Positions 47,701-55,971 of a DNA stretch of 64,000 nt are shown here, one piece after another. Origin of the DNA: Leucobacter sp. cx-42 (GTDB lineage Bacteria; Actinomycetota; Actinomycetes; Actinomycetales; Microbacteriaceae); NCBI RefSeq assembly GCF_014529985.1, contig NZ_JACVMU010000002.1:1-64000 (forward strand), given 5' to 3'. The translations under genes were made by a program, and so were the position numbers. Numbering within the stretch: position 1 is the first letter of the stretch; each line of letters opens with the position of its first letter. The notes beneath the pieces were generated by a model. It searched no databases, was not told the DNA's origin, and was given only the letters and a program-made list of their open reading frames with translations.

Positions 47701-48063
47701 ACGCGCGGGAGCAAACACTGCTCGCTCACGCAGGTCGCGGGCGTCATCGACGCCACCGTGGCTCGCAGCATCGATCTCGACGACGTCGAGCGAGCCGCCA
47801 CCACCACGGCTGAGCTCGACACAGCTCGGGCACGTGCCACACGGAGTGTCGGTCGGACCCTGCGCGCAGTTCAGGCAGCGCGCAAGAATGCGCGCTGAAG
47901 TCGTCTTACCGCAACCGCGGGGACCGCTGAACAAGTACGCATGCCCGATGCGCCCAGTGCGCAGCGCAGTCATAAGCGGATCAGTCACCTGGGACTGACC
48001 GATCATCTCGGCGAAATTCTCGGGCCGGTACCGACGATAAAGAGCTGCAACCACGAAGTCCAT
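44746..48063 (-). CDS. dnaX: DNA polymerase III subunit gamma/tau
   Basis: About 1105 aa. Clamp-loader core: ALYRRYRPENFAEMIGQ, Walker A SGPRGCGKTT at 46-55, zinc module C-x2-C...C-x2-C at 62-80, Walker B IFIIDEAHM, sensor FATTEPEKVIGTIRSR. Domain III ends near residue 370. The following ~730 residues are Q/P/A- then E/P/V-rich, including a run of nine Q, with one folded-looking island around 650-730 (LEEILEQNRDAWNAVRPVQ) that may bind the polymerase alpha subunit. Much longer than the 643 aa of E. coli tau. Start chosen at MDFVVAALYRR; ATG at 48084 is possible. Confidence 0.93.
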   Translation of the reverse strand: MDFVVAALYRRYRPENFAEMIGQSQVTDPLMTALRTGRIGHAYLFSGPRGCGKTTSARILARCLNCAQGPTDTPCGTCPSCVELSRGGGGSLDVVEIDAASHGGVDDARDLRERAVFAPARDRYKIFIIDEAHMVTAGGFNALLKIVEEPPPHVKFIFATTEPEKVIGTIRSRTHHYPFRLIAPGTLVDYVQQLCDSEGVQVEPGVLPLVVRSGGGSVRDTLSILDQLIAGSEGNLVLAERAAGLLGFTSAEVLDDVVTALGQRDARAAFYAVDRVVQTGQDPRRFVEDLLERLRDLIVVNATNIDGATAVFRGVPQDQLARMFEQARVFGAAELSALADTVAAALDQMSGVTTPKLQLELMIARALVGMGAHDASGSAAPAAPATTTPAAPVQQRQAPAVQAPAAQVPAAQQRPVPQTHAPAQPVAQQQQQSVPAPTPAQAPQQPAAVPNAAQTAASIREFLRESDKPAQAPAAPIQQAPAAPVQQAPVAQQQTPAQQQQQQQQQVAPSQHAQAPVQPQAPVQPQAAPAPQQRQPQAPAAQAPAGQRTQPHPNEGAAKFGRPISDVLSAAQIESIGTEPIKPPQPKPDVQPQPEVQPQAAAPAQQQQQLQAPQQTMQRQAPPAAAPAPAAPMADAEGAEFEETGEPDISDLQEVWSDLLEEILEQNRDAWNAVRPVQPLSLTGDVLELGVASRSDLAAFKSAGAGPLREAIFEAVGIRVKYKPTQLQPQAAVREAAAPAAPAEPAGSAPEEPHRAGSAPKPDPTADRISARLNALGPALAAPAWADPQPPAPKPGSIAPLTPAAPIAPAAPAAPVQAEPPVPAQDQPVVAQQAPIEPPAPVEVPAVEPQPVVTEPVVAEAPAPVVAPEPVVEPEPVIEAVAVEVVAEPVVEPQPEEAVAPAPVEPVVEPEPAPAVVEPVVEKSAAPAAPAAPRDPADDYEPYFPDEDEDPYSDPYAGMSSQVPASDPEADRQQAVESTESTQASQAADTAIAARLAAFAAHSQSKTPVTDTSAATPAAATPASAAPAEPAASTPEQADPPTTRTEAAVPEPAPTPGANAAADPSAEAPRSKSAPSFTRYGEAVVREVLGAIFLEERELPNRAER

Positions 48064-48147
48064 GCTACCTGGGGCCACTGACATTGAGACGTGTACTGCG
48101 CGATTCTTGTCAGGACAACTGCGATGTCACAGCCTCAACACGGGCAG

Positions 48148-49278
48148 CTACCAACGATCAATAAACCAGAAAATAATGTTTGGTAACGCGACAAGTACCG
48201 CTCCAAACAGCAAGAACAGGAACACCCACACGATGCCCGAACGGCGGGCAAGTCGTTGCCCGCCTGCAGCAACCTGCGTCCGCGGGTAGGCAGCGCGCGG
48301 ATCGGAATACGTCTGCGCCTGGTGTTCGAGTTCTGCCCCGAACAACTCAGCGAACCGCAGCAGGGCAGTGATTTCAGCCTGGTCATGACGTCTTCCGACT
48401 TTTCCTGACGCGACGATCATTCGATCTTCGACAATCTCGATGTCCCACCCACGGCCAGCATCAATGAGGCAGGCCATCACGTCAGGCGTAAAGAGCTCCA
48501 GCGCGTCACGCTCGTACCCTGCCGGGACATACACCGTGAAGTGCTTGTCGAAATCACCCTCAAAACTCATTGGCTTCACAACTGGTGAAAACTGACGAAG
48601 CTTCCCGTTTCGAAGTGAGTCCACCACGATGTGCGGTAGGTCTCGTGGCAGCCGCAGCGCTAAGTACCTAAATGTCTGACGGGGTCCCTGTCGGTCCCCC
48701 TTCTTCCCGTTGTAGTTTGCGATCGCAACCTGGAGGTCTGGATCGTACGCTAGTCCACCTTGCCAAACAACGAACGAAGATCGGAACAGAGACGGCTCCT
48801 CATACGGATCTTGCTGGCGAATCTGTGTTGCGCGCCGACGATGCGACATCTGCACAGCGGTAGGCGACTCGGCAAACATCACCCCAGCTCTTGGAGGGGT
48901 GAATCCGAAGCGCGACATGGTGAGACCGTGAGCTTCGGCGAATCGGCGGATCGCGATTTCACGACGAACATCACTCGGCCTCGACACACAAATTGAGCCG
49001 AACATGACCAACGCAATGGTGATCCAAGGCAATGCGATACACAGCAGCGGAAGCACAAAGCTTTCCCAGCCAGGAACATCACGCATAGCGGCCGGCTCCT
49101 GGTAGACGAGCGCGGTCAGACAGGCTGCGGCGAGCGCAGCGAGTAGGAGGAGCGCCCCAAGCCGCGCTGTGCGGAAAGCGCCAGGATCCGCTTCGCGCAC
49201 CTCCTGCCACCGCACGCGTGCTGGCCAGGTCGCACGCAAGGCGGAGAGGGACGTGTCACGTGATGCTTCAGAGTGCAT
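48148..49278 (-). CDS. Unknown two-to-three-helix membrane protein
   Basis: 376 aa. Helices near residues 40-60 and 74-98, a long soluble middle part with EIAIRRFAEAHGLTMSRFGFTP and FSPVVKPMSFEGDFDKHFTVYVPAGYERDALELFTPDVMACL, and a C-terminal helix near 350-372. The middle part resembles actinobacterial conserved membrane proteins without assigned function. I do not recognise the family. It lies alone upstream of dnaX on the same strand. Confidence 0.7.
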   Translation of the reverse strand: MHSEASRDTSLSALRATWPARVRWQEVREADPGAFRTARLGALLLLAALAAACLTALVYQEPAAMRDVPGWESFVLPLLCIALPWITIALVMFGSICVSRPSDVRREIAIRRFAEAHGLTMSRFGFTPPRAGVMFAESPTAVQMSHRRRATQIRQQDPYEEPSLFRSSFVVWQGGLAYDPDLQVAIANYNGKKGDRQGPRQTFRYLALRLPRDLPHIVVDSLRNGKLRQFSPVVKPMSFEGDFDKHFTVYVPAGYERDALELFTPDVMACLIDAGRGWDIEIVEDRMIVASGKVGRRHDQAEITALLRFAELFGAELEHQAQTYSDPRAAYPRTQVAAGGQRLARRSGIVWVFLFLLFGAVLVALPNIIFWFIDRW

Positions 49279-49322
49279 GGGGGCCTTGGCCGTCGAATCG
49301 AATGACAGTAGTGAAACGTCGA

Positions 49323-50150
49323 CTAGCGCACGTCATAGGAAAGCGAGATGCGCCGGTTCGCAAGAGCAGGGAGCGCCGAGCGCGCATGTTCAACAGCACC
49401 AGCCGTCACGTCTGCAACAACGACGCCCGGTTCACGCGGGCCAAGACCGGCGACGACCCCGCCGAGCGGATCAACGATTCGGCTGAGTCCCGTGGTAGCA
49501 GTGTTTCGCGATCCGCCGCCAACGGCACCGCAGGCGACAACCCACTGCACGTTCTCCAGTGCGCGGGTGCGAGTGAGCATGTCCCAGTGGTCTTCCTTAC
49601 CAGGGCCTGATGCCCATGCGGCAGCGAGCAGTGTGACCTGTGCTCCACGCTCGCTCAGGCTACGGAACAGCTCGGGGAATCGTACGTCGTAGCAATTTGC
49701 GAGGCCGACGCGCAGCCGCTCCCCCGCGTGCGCAACCTCGAACACCGGCGGCAGCTCTTCGCCAGCGCGCGTGTGCTCGGCCTCGCTCGCCGCGAACGCG
49801 ACGTACAGGTGCAGCTTGCGGTAGCGGGCGAGCTCGCTCCCATCTGGGCCGATGGCGAGCATGGTGTTGAAGGGAAGATCCGCGCCCGAAGGCTCGAAGC
49901 CAGCGCTCACGACCGTGATCTCGTGCGCGACGGCGATCTCAGCGGTCGCACGCGCGAACGCGTCCCACCACTCATCCGCGGCGGCAACGAGCGACTCGGC
50001 CGTCACCGACTGCAGCAGCAACATCGTCTGCTCAGGGAACAGCACGACCTGCGCACCCTGCGCAGCGGCCTCGGCTGCCCGCTCACGCATCTGCGCGATG
50101 TTCGCGGCAGGATCGGTGGACGGTGTGACCTGAATGGCGGCGATCCTCAT
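49323..50150 (-). CDS. Carbon-nitrogen hydrolase (nitrilase superfamily amidase)
   Basis: 275 aa. The Glu-Lys-Cys triad is visible: FPEQ with Glu near 40, YRKLHLY with Lys near 112, and GLANCYDVRFPEL with Cys near 151. ALENVQWVVACGAVG and a late GLSRIVDPLGGVVAGLG are also family blocks. Such omega-amidase-like enzymes cleave small amides. A -10-like CAGAAT (50158-50163) is seven bases from the ATG and no ribosome site is seen, so the mRNA may be leaderless. Substrate unknown. Confidence 0.85.
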   Translation of the reverse strand: MRIAAIQVTPSTDPAANIAQMRERAAEAAAQGAQVVLFPEQTMLLLQSVTAESLVAAADEWWDAFARATAEIAVAHEITVVSAGFEPSGADLPFNTMLAIGPDGSELARYRKLHLYVAFAASEAEHTRAGEELPPVFEVAHAGERLRVGLANCYDVRFPELFRSLSERGAQVTLLAAAWASGPGKEDHWDMLTRTRALENVQWVVACGAVGGGSRNTATTGLSRIVDPLGGVVAGLGPREPGVVVADVTAGAVEHARSALPALANRRISLSYDVR

Positions 50151-50198
50151 GGCTGCGATTCTGCCGTAATTGGGTGGGAAGTGCGAGCCTTCTGGAAT

Positions 50199-50239
50199 AC
50201 AACGGCGGCGAGCGCATGCATTGCGCCAGCCGCCGTTGT
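50199..50239 (-). terminator. ackA terminator hairpin
   Basis: Eleven perfect base pairs (50199-50209 with 50229-50239) and an inner GCGCA/TGCGC stem, 14 bases after the ackA stop. Confidence 0.7.
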
Positions 50240-50252
50240 GGTCTCAATCGAC

Positions 50253-51464
50253 TTACAGATGTGCAACAAGCTGCTGCGTCTGACGCGCGATCTCAGTTTC
50301 CTCATCGGTGGGTACGACAAGCACGCGCACGCGAGATGCGTCGGTGCTGATGACGCGCGGTCCGCTGGCGTCTGCCCAGTTGCGCTCGGTGTCGAGTTCA
50401 ATGCCGAACCATTCGAGGCCGGCACAAATGCGCTCGCGCAGATCGGGGGCGTTTTCACCAACACCCGCGGTGAACACGATGGTGTCAGCGCCGCCGAGAT
50501 CAACGAGGAAGCCACCGAGGTATTCGCGGATCCGCTTCGTGTACACATCGATCGCCAGCTCCGCCGCGGCCTCACCAGCAGCTGCGCCAGCACGAATATC
50601 GCGGAAGTCGTTCGAACCTGCAAGCCCAAGCCACCCAGAGCGCTTGTTCAGCAGCTCATCGAGCTCGTCAACACTCATGCCGCGACGCAGCATGTGCAGC
50701 ATCGCGCCCGGGTCGATGTTGCCCGAGCGAGTGCCCATCACGAGACCCTCAAGCGGGGTGAGCCCCATGCTCGTGTCGACCGATTTGCCAGCCCTGATTG
50801 CGCACGCCGAAGCACCATTGCCAAGGTGCAGGATGATCTGCTTGAGCGACTCAACCGGCTCACCGATGAATTCGGCGGTGCGACGCGAGACGACCTGGTA
50901 CGAGATGCCGTGGAATCCGTAGCGACGGATACCGTGCTCGCGCGCAGCCTCGCGGTCAATCGCGTACGTGTACGAGGCCGCAGGCATCGTCTGGTGGAAC
51001 GCGGTGTCAAACACGGCAACGTGCGGCAGGTCGGGCAACACGTGGCGTGCGGCCATGATCGCTGCATAGTGACCTGGGTTGTGCAGTGGTGCGAGCTCGG
51101 CAAGCGCGAGAATGCGCTCGGCAACGTGGTCGTCAATGAGGGTCGGTTCGATGAACTCGTTGCCGCCCTGCACCACGCGGTGCCCCACAGCAACGATGCC
51201 GAGTTCATTGATCGGCGTGCCAGCTTCGGCAAACGCCTCAACCACGGCACGGCAGCCCTCGGTGTGATCGTTGATCGGGAACTCACGCTCGATCGTGGTC
51301 TCGCCAGCAGTGTGGCGGATCTGCCCCGCATCGCCACCGATGCGTTCGACGAGCCCGTTCGCGAGGCGCGTGCCCGTCTCAGGATCCACCAGCTGGTACT
51401 TGATCGACGAAGAACCAGCGTTGAGCACCAGGATCTTGGCGGAATCGGTCATGTTCGTGTTCAC
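50253..51464 (-). CDS. ackA: Acetate kinase
   Basis: 403 aa. LVLNAGSSSIKYQL at the N-terminus, VFDTAFHQTMP, RRYGFHGISYQ, LHLGNGASACAI and FTAGVGENAPDLR are the acetate kinase motifs. Interconverts acetyl phosphate and acetate with ATP. GTG at 51464 overlaps the pta stop (GTGA); ATG at 51452 is an alternative. Second gene of pta-ackA. Confidence 0.96.
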   Translation of the reverse strand: MNTNMTDSAKILVLNAGSSSIKYQLVDPETGTRLANGLVERIGGDAGQIRHTAGETTIEREFPINDHTEGCRAVVEAFAEAGTPINELGIVAVGHRVVQGGNEFIEPTLIDDHVAERILALAELAPLHNPGHYAAIMAARHVLPDLPHVAVFDTAFHQTMPAASYTYAIDREAAREHGIRRYGFHGISYQVVSRRTAEFIGEPVESLKQIILHLGNGASACAIRAGKSVDTSMGLTPLEGLVMGTRSGNIDPGAMLHMLRRGMSVDELDELLNKRSGWLGLAGSNDFRDIRAGAAAGEAAAELAIDVYTKRIREYLGGFLVDLGGADTIVFTAGVGENAPDLRERICAGLEWFGIELDTERNWADASGPRVISTDASRVRVLVVPTDEETEIARQTQQLVAHL

Positions 51465-53584
51465 ACGGCCTCCGGGCTGGCGGCCATGCCGGCCTGCACA
51501 GCAGTAATAGCAACGGTATTCAGAATGTCTTCGACCGTCGCACCACGCGACAGGTCGTTTACGGGCTTGTTCAAGCCCTGCAGCACGGGGCCGACAGCTA
51601 CAGCGCCAGCCGAGCGTTGCACAGCCTTGTACGTGTTGTTGCCAGTGTTCAGGTCGGGGAACACAAAGACCGTCGCACGGCCAGCAACCTCAGAGCCGGG
51701 GAGCTTCGACGCACCGGTCGCAGGATCTGCAGCGGCGTCGTACTGGATTGGGCCTTCGAGCAGCAGATCGGGACGCGCTGCCTGCGCGATCTCGGTGGCC
51801 TGGCGCACCTTGTCGACGCCCGAGCCAGAACCTGAAGCACCGGTCGAGTACGACAGCATTGCGACGCGCGGTTCAACACCGAACTCCGCAGCGGTCTCCG
51901 CCGACGACAGTGCGATGCTCGCGAGCTGCTCCGCAGTGGGGTCGGGGTTCACCGCGCAGTCGCCGTACACCAGCACGCGGTCGGCAAGCAGCATGAAGAA
52001 CACACTCGAGACCACCGAGACGCCCGGCTTCGTCTTCACAAACTCGAGGCTCGGGCGGATCGTGTTTGCCGTCGTGTTCGCAGCGCCGGACACCATGCCG
52101 TCTGCATCGCCCAGATGCACCATCATGGTTCCGAAGTAGCTGTGGTCTGCCATGCGCTCGAACGCCTGCTCGAGGTCGATGCCCTTGTGCGCGCGCAGCT
52201 TCGCGTATTCCGCTGCATACGCGTCAAGACGCGGACTCGTCTTGGGATTCACGACGGCTGCGCCCTCGATCGCCAGGCCGAGCTCGGCACCGCGCTTCCG
52301 CACAGCGTCTTCATCACCCAAGATGGTGAGGCGCACCGTGCCGCGCGACAGGAGCGTGCTCGCTGCGCGCAGAATTCGGTCGTCGCTGCCCTCTGGGAGC
52401 ACGATGTGCGCGTTCGCTTCGGCAGCGCGCTTGAAGAGATCGTAGGTAAACATCGCAGGGGTCTGCACGCCACCGCGATGCAGACTCAGGCGCTCACGCA
52501 ACAAGCTACGGTCAACATGCGCGCGGAAGTTCGCGAGCACCGTATCGAACTTGCGGGGCGAATCTTCGGTGAGCACACCGCGGGTGTTCGAGATCCGCTG
52601 CACGGTATCGAAGGTGCCAAGATCGGTGCGGATCACGGGAAGCGTCGAATTGATGCCATCAAGCAAAAGCGAGACCGACTCTGGCAGCTCAAAGTCACCG
52701 TTCAGCACGACCGCGCCGATGGTCGGGAACGTGGGGCTCTCATGCGCCATCGTGACGGCAAGCAGCAGCTCCGAGCGGTCTGCTGCGAGCACCACCACCG
52801 AGCCCTCAATCAGGCGTGGCAGCGTGTTTGGCATCGACATGCCAGCGACAACCGCATGCGTAGCCTCGCGAGCGAGCAGGTCAGTGCTGCCGCGCTCAAG
52901 TCGACCTGCAACAGCGGTCATGATTTCAGACACCTGCGGAGCAACCAGCAAGATCTCTTCCGGCAGTACCCAGACGGGTGCACCCTCGGGAACGATGCGC
53001 GCGACTTCATCGCGGATCTCGTCAAGCTTGTCGGGATCCGCACGGTTCACGATCGTGGCAAGCAGGGTCGCATGCTCGGCGTGCAGCTCGTGGATTCCCA
53101 GCTCAGCAACGAGCGAGAGCTCTGCCGCGGAACGGGCGACAGATTGGCCCAGTACCGCGATCGACGACGGCTGACGGCCGCCGATAACGAGGAGCACCGG
53201 AGTATCGAGGTTCGCCGCAATACGCGCATTCACTGCGAGCTCGGTCGGCGAAGCGACGTCACTGTAATCGGAACCGACAACGATGACCGCGTCGCACTCG
53301 CGCTGCATCGCACGGTATGCGGCGACGATGCGTGCCATCGATGCTTCTGGCTTCGAATTGAGCTCTTCGTAAGTCACACCAACGCAGGCTTCGTATGGCA
53401 GGTTCGCAGTAGCCCGTTCTCGGAGCAGTTCCAGCACGCGATCGGTGGTCGAAGCCGAACGAATCACGGGACGGAACACCCCAACGCGCGCCGCCTTCGA
53501 AACGAGGGTCTCCAACACACCGAGCGCTACTGCGCTCTTCCCGGTGTGGCCCTCGGCTGAAGTCAGGTAAATGCTTGCTGCCAT
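51461..53584 (-). CDS. pta: Phosphate acetyltransferase
   Basis: 707 aa, the long three-domain form (E. coli 714). An N-terminal P-loop-like domain begins IYLTSAEGHTGKSAVALGVLE, then a DRTGG domain, and the catalytic PTA domain from about 385 (IVLPEGSDDRILRAA, GMVSGAANTTANTIRPSLEFV, DCAVNPDPTAEQLASIA). Links acetyl-CoA and acetyl phosphate. The -10 TAGAGT (53591-53596) is six bases before the ATG, so the operon mRNA is probably leaderless. Confidence 0.95.
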   Translation of the reverse strand: MAASIYLTSAEGHTGKSAVALGVLETLVSKAARVGVFRPVIRSASTTDRVLELLRERATANLPYEACVGVTYEELNSKPEASMARIVAAYRAMQRECDAVIVVGSDYSDVASPTELAVNARIAANLDTPVLLVIGGRQPSSIAVLGQSVARSAAELSLVAELGIHELHAEHATLLATIVNRADPDKLDEIRDEVARIVPEGAPVWVLPEEILLVAPQVSEIMTAVAGRLERGSTDLLAREATHAVVAGMSMPNTLPRLIEGSVVVLAADRSELLLAVTMAHESPTFPTIGAVVLNGDFELPESVSLLLDGINSTLPVIRTDLGTFDTVQRISNTRGVLTEDSPRKFDTVLANFRAHVDRSLLRERLSLHRGGVQTPAMFTYDLFKRAAEANAHIVLPEGSDDRILRAASTLLSRGTVRLTILGDEDAVRKRGAELGLAIEGAAVVNPKTSPRLDAYAAEYAKLRAHKGIDLEQAFERMADHSYFGTMMVHLGDADGMVSGAANTTANTIRPSLEFVKTKPGVSVVSSVFFMLLADRVLVYGDCAVNPDPTAEQLASIALSSAETAAEFGVEPRVAMLSYSTGASGSGSGVDKVRQATEIAQAARPDLLLEGPIQYDAAADPATGASKLPGSEVAGRATVFVFPDLNTGNNTYKAVQRSAGAVAVGPVLQGLNKPVNDLSRGATVEDILNTVAITAVQAGMAASPEAV

Positions 53585-53590
53585 GACCCC

Positions 53591-53661
53591 ACTCTAGTCA
53601 GCTCAGAAGCCTGGCATGGCGCGATTTCTCGACGTCGAAACAACGTTAATTCGACGTCGAA
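53591..53661 (-). promoter_or_regulatory. pta-ackA promoter with twin TCGACGTCGA palindromes
   Basis: The palindrome TCGACGTCGA occurs at 53629-53638 and again, as TTCGACGTCGAA, at 53650-53661; centres are 22 bases (two helical turns) apart. They lie about 33-66 bases upstream of TAGAGT (53591-53596), the -10 of a likely leaderless pta mRNA. No CRP/GlxR-type or RamB-type motif was seen. The remaining sequence up to the SRP RNA shows no gene. Confidence 0.5.
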
Positions 53662-53867
53662 CTATTCTGAGAAAGATGCATGGGTACGCATAGGTAGTCA
53701 CAAGGGCACTCATTCATTGAGGCCTGAGTATGTGGAGCAGGGGTTTTGGCGTGTTGCGGGCGTGTTTCGAGCGCGTCCCGAGCACACTCAGACCGCCAAC
53801 CAAGCCAGCACGGTGAAGTCCGCTTTCCGCCAGACCGCATAACGAAATGCTGGCGCCTGAAGACACA

Positions 53868-53958
53868 AAAGACCCCTCATGCACCTGACAGAGCCCGGCT
53901 ACCCTTGCTTCGTTTCCGACCTGGGGGAGTTTACCGAGATGCCACCACATGAGGGGCT
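53868..53958 (-). ncRNA. ffs: Signal recognition particle RNA, small bacterial type
   Basis: On the minus strand the tip of SRP domain IV is visible: CCAGGTCGGAAACGAAGCA followed by AGGGTAGCC, preceded by GGTAAACTCCCC, the actinobacterial form. The outer stem pairs GCCCCTCATG (near 53957) with CATGAGGGGTC (near 53872). A T-rich tail TCTTTTG follows. It binds Ffh to target membrane proteins. TAGAAT (53965-53970) is the -10, so the 5' end lies near 53958; the ends are approximate. Confidence 0.9.
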
Positions 53959-53988
53959 TCTTGTATTCTAGCGGATCACTGCATGAAA

Positions 53989-55971
53989 TCAGGAACCGGG
54001 CGAAACCTCGGGTGAGTTGTCAGCGTCAGCGCTCGTCTCCGAGCCGGCCGTAACCGCTTCACCCTCGCTCTTGCTTTCGTCTTCCTCATCCTCGCCGGCG
54101 AACTGCGCCATGTGCAGTGCCGCGTATGCGCCAGCGCGTGCGAGCAGTTCCTCGTGAGTGCCCTGCTCGACAATGCGGCCAGACTCCATCATGAGGATCG
54201 TATCTGCGTCACGAATCGTCGAGAGACGGTGTGCAATGACGAACGAGGTGCGGTCCTGGCGCAGCGTCTGCATAGCCTTCTGCACCAGTACCTCGGTACG
54301 AGTATCAACCGACGACGTCGCCTCATCAAGGATGAGCAGCGACGGGCGAGCAATGAACGCACGCGCGATCGTCAGCAGCTGACGCTCACCAGCAGAGAGC
54401 GACGAACCATTCTCATCGATGACCGTGTCGTAGCCCTCGGGCAGCTGACGTACGAAGCGATCCACCATGGTTGCCTGCGCCGCTTCGATGACTTCGTCAT
54501 CGGTAGCGTCGAGACGACCGTAGCGAATATTTTCGCGAATGGTGCCCTTGAACAAGAACGCATCCTGCAGCACCATGCCGACATGACCGCGCAGCTCAGC
54601 ACGCGACAGATCGGTGATGTCGACGCCGTCGAGGGTGATCCGCCCACCATCAAGTTCGTAGAACCGCATGATGAGGTTCACGAGCGTGGTCTTACCTGCG
54701 CCGGTCGGACCGACGATCGCGACGGTGGTACCCGGTTCAGCTTCGAGCGAGAGATCCTGAATAAGCGGCTTCTCCGGAGTGTAACCAAAGGCGACACCTT
54801 CGAAGACGACCCGACCGTTCGTGCGCTCTGGCAGATGCGTCTTCGCCGATGCTTCGCTATCGGGTTCCTCTTCCTCTGCGTCCATGAGCTCGAACGTACG
54901 CTCAGCCGAGGCAATGCCCGACTGCATCATGTTTGCGAGGCCGGCCATTTCGCCGAGCGGCTGCGAGAATTCACGAGAGTACTGAATGAACGCGGTCACA
55001 TCACCGAGGGTGAGCTGACCGGCGGTCACACGGAGCGCACCGACAACAGCGATGAGCACGTAGCAGAGCGCCGAGACAAACTGCATCGAAGGCATAATCG
55101 AGCCAGAGAGCGCCTGCGCCTTGAACGCGGAATTGTAGAGGCGCTCGTTGCGCTCGTCGAAGAGCTCAACCATCTCCTTGTCACGGTTGAAGATACGCAC
55201 CAGCTCGTGGCCGGTGAACGACTCTTCAATGTGACCGTTGAGTTCGCCAGTGCTCTTCCACTGCGTCGCAAACAGTTTCTGCGCGCGCACGCCAACGATG
55301 CCGGCGATGATGCCAGAGAGCGGGAGCGCGATCAGCGCGATCAGCGCAAGCTGCCACGAGACGATGAACATCATCGCGATGATGCCGACCACCGTCAGGA
55401 ACGAACTCACGAGCTGCGAGAAGCCCTGCTGCAGCGCCTGCTGAATGTTGTCGACGTCGTTTGTTACGCGAGACAACACGTCACCACGCTGCTGCTTGTC
55501 GAAGTAGCTGAGCGGCAGACGGTTGATCTTGTCTTCGATGTCCTGACGCAGCTTGTAGACGATCCGCATGACGAGACCATTGAGCAGGAAGCCCTGCAGC
55601 CACATCAGGAACGAAGACACGAGGTACAGCGCAAGCACGAGAAGAATCAGGCGCGACAGATGACCGAAATCGATCCCGCCACCCATGACTCCGTTAAAGA
55701 TGACGTCCATCGCCTGGCCGAGCACCTTCGGGGCGATGACCGTGAGCGCGACCGAACCCACAACGAGCAGCACCACGAACATGAACGTGTACTTCTCGGG
55801 TCCAATCAGACCAAAGAGGCGCTTCGCTGACGGCCAGAAGTGCTTGGCCTTCTTCGCCGAGGCATTGCCAAACATGTCACCGTCGGCTTCGCCTGGCGTG
55901 AACTCTTCTTCAAAATTCTGTGTCTCCTCAGTCTCGGCTACGGCCGACTGAGTGCGTGACTTTTTCGCCAT
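53989..55971 (-). CDS. ABC exporter, permease-ATPase fusion (canonical half)
   Basis: 660 aa. Six membrane helices (about residues 55-360) and an ATPase domain: Walker A GPTGAGKTT near 430, signature LSAGERQLLTIARAF, Walker B LLILDEATSSVD with the catalytic Glu, and H-switch VIAHRLSTI. It has an acidic N-terminal tail and a 50-residue Glu/Ser-rich C-terminal tail. Its ATG overlaps the stop of the partner gene (TAATG), so the two form a heterodimeric type IV exporter. Substrate unknown; drugs, lipids or peptides are usual. Confidence 0.9.
   Translation of the reverse strand: MAKKSRTQSAVAETEETQNFEEEFTPGEADGDMFGNASAKKAKHFWPSAKRLFGLIGPEKYTFMFVVLLVVGSVALTVIAPKVLGQAMDVIFNGVMGGGIDFGHLSRLILLVLALYLVSSFLMWLQGFLLNGLVMRIVYKLRQDIEDKINRLPLSYFDKQQRGDVLSRVTNDVDNIQQALQQGFSQLVSSFLTVVGIIAMMFIVSWQLALIALIALPLSGIIAGIVGVRAQKLFATQWKSTGELNGHIEESFTGHELVRIFNRDKEMVELFDERNERLYNSAFKAQALSGSIMPSMQFVSALCYVLIAVVGALRVTAGQLTLGDVTAFIQYSREFSQPLGEMAGLANMMQSGIASAERTFELMDAEEEEPDSEASAKTHLPERTNGRVVFEGVAFGYTPEKPLIQDLSLEAEPGTTVAIVGPTGAGKTTLVNLIMRFYELDGGRITLDGVDITDLSRAELRGHVGMVLQDAFLFKGTIRENIRYGRLDATDDEVIEAAQATMVDRFVRQLPEGYDTVIDENGSSLSAGERQLLTIARAFIARPSLLILDEATSSVDTRTEVLVQKAMQTLRQDRTSFVIAHRLSTIRDADTILMMESGRIVEQGTHEELLARAGAYAALHMAQFAGEDEEDESKSEGEAVTAGSETSADADNSPEVSPGS

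Noticed and set aside
49728-52139. 803-codon open frame on the plus strand
   Set aside because: It is antisense to the nitrilase, ackA and pta genes and has no recognisable motif.
53585-53867. tRNA gene near the SRP RNA
   Set aside because: No cloverleaf, T-arm or anticodon arm could be formed; only the palindromes and promoter were found.
54112-55830. 572-codon open frame on the plus strand
   Set aside because: Antisense to an ABC exporter with complete motifs; the charged, His/Arg-rich translation is typical of shadows.
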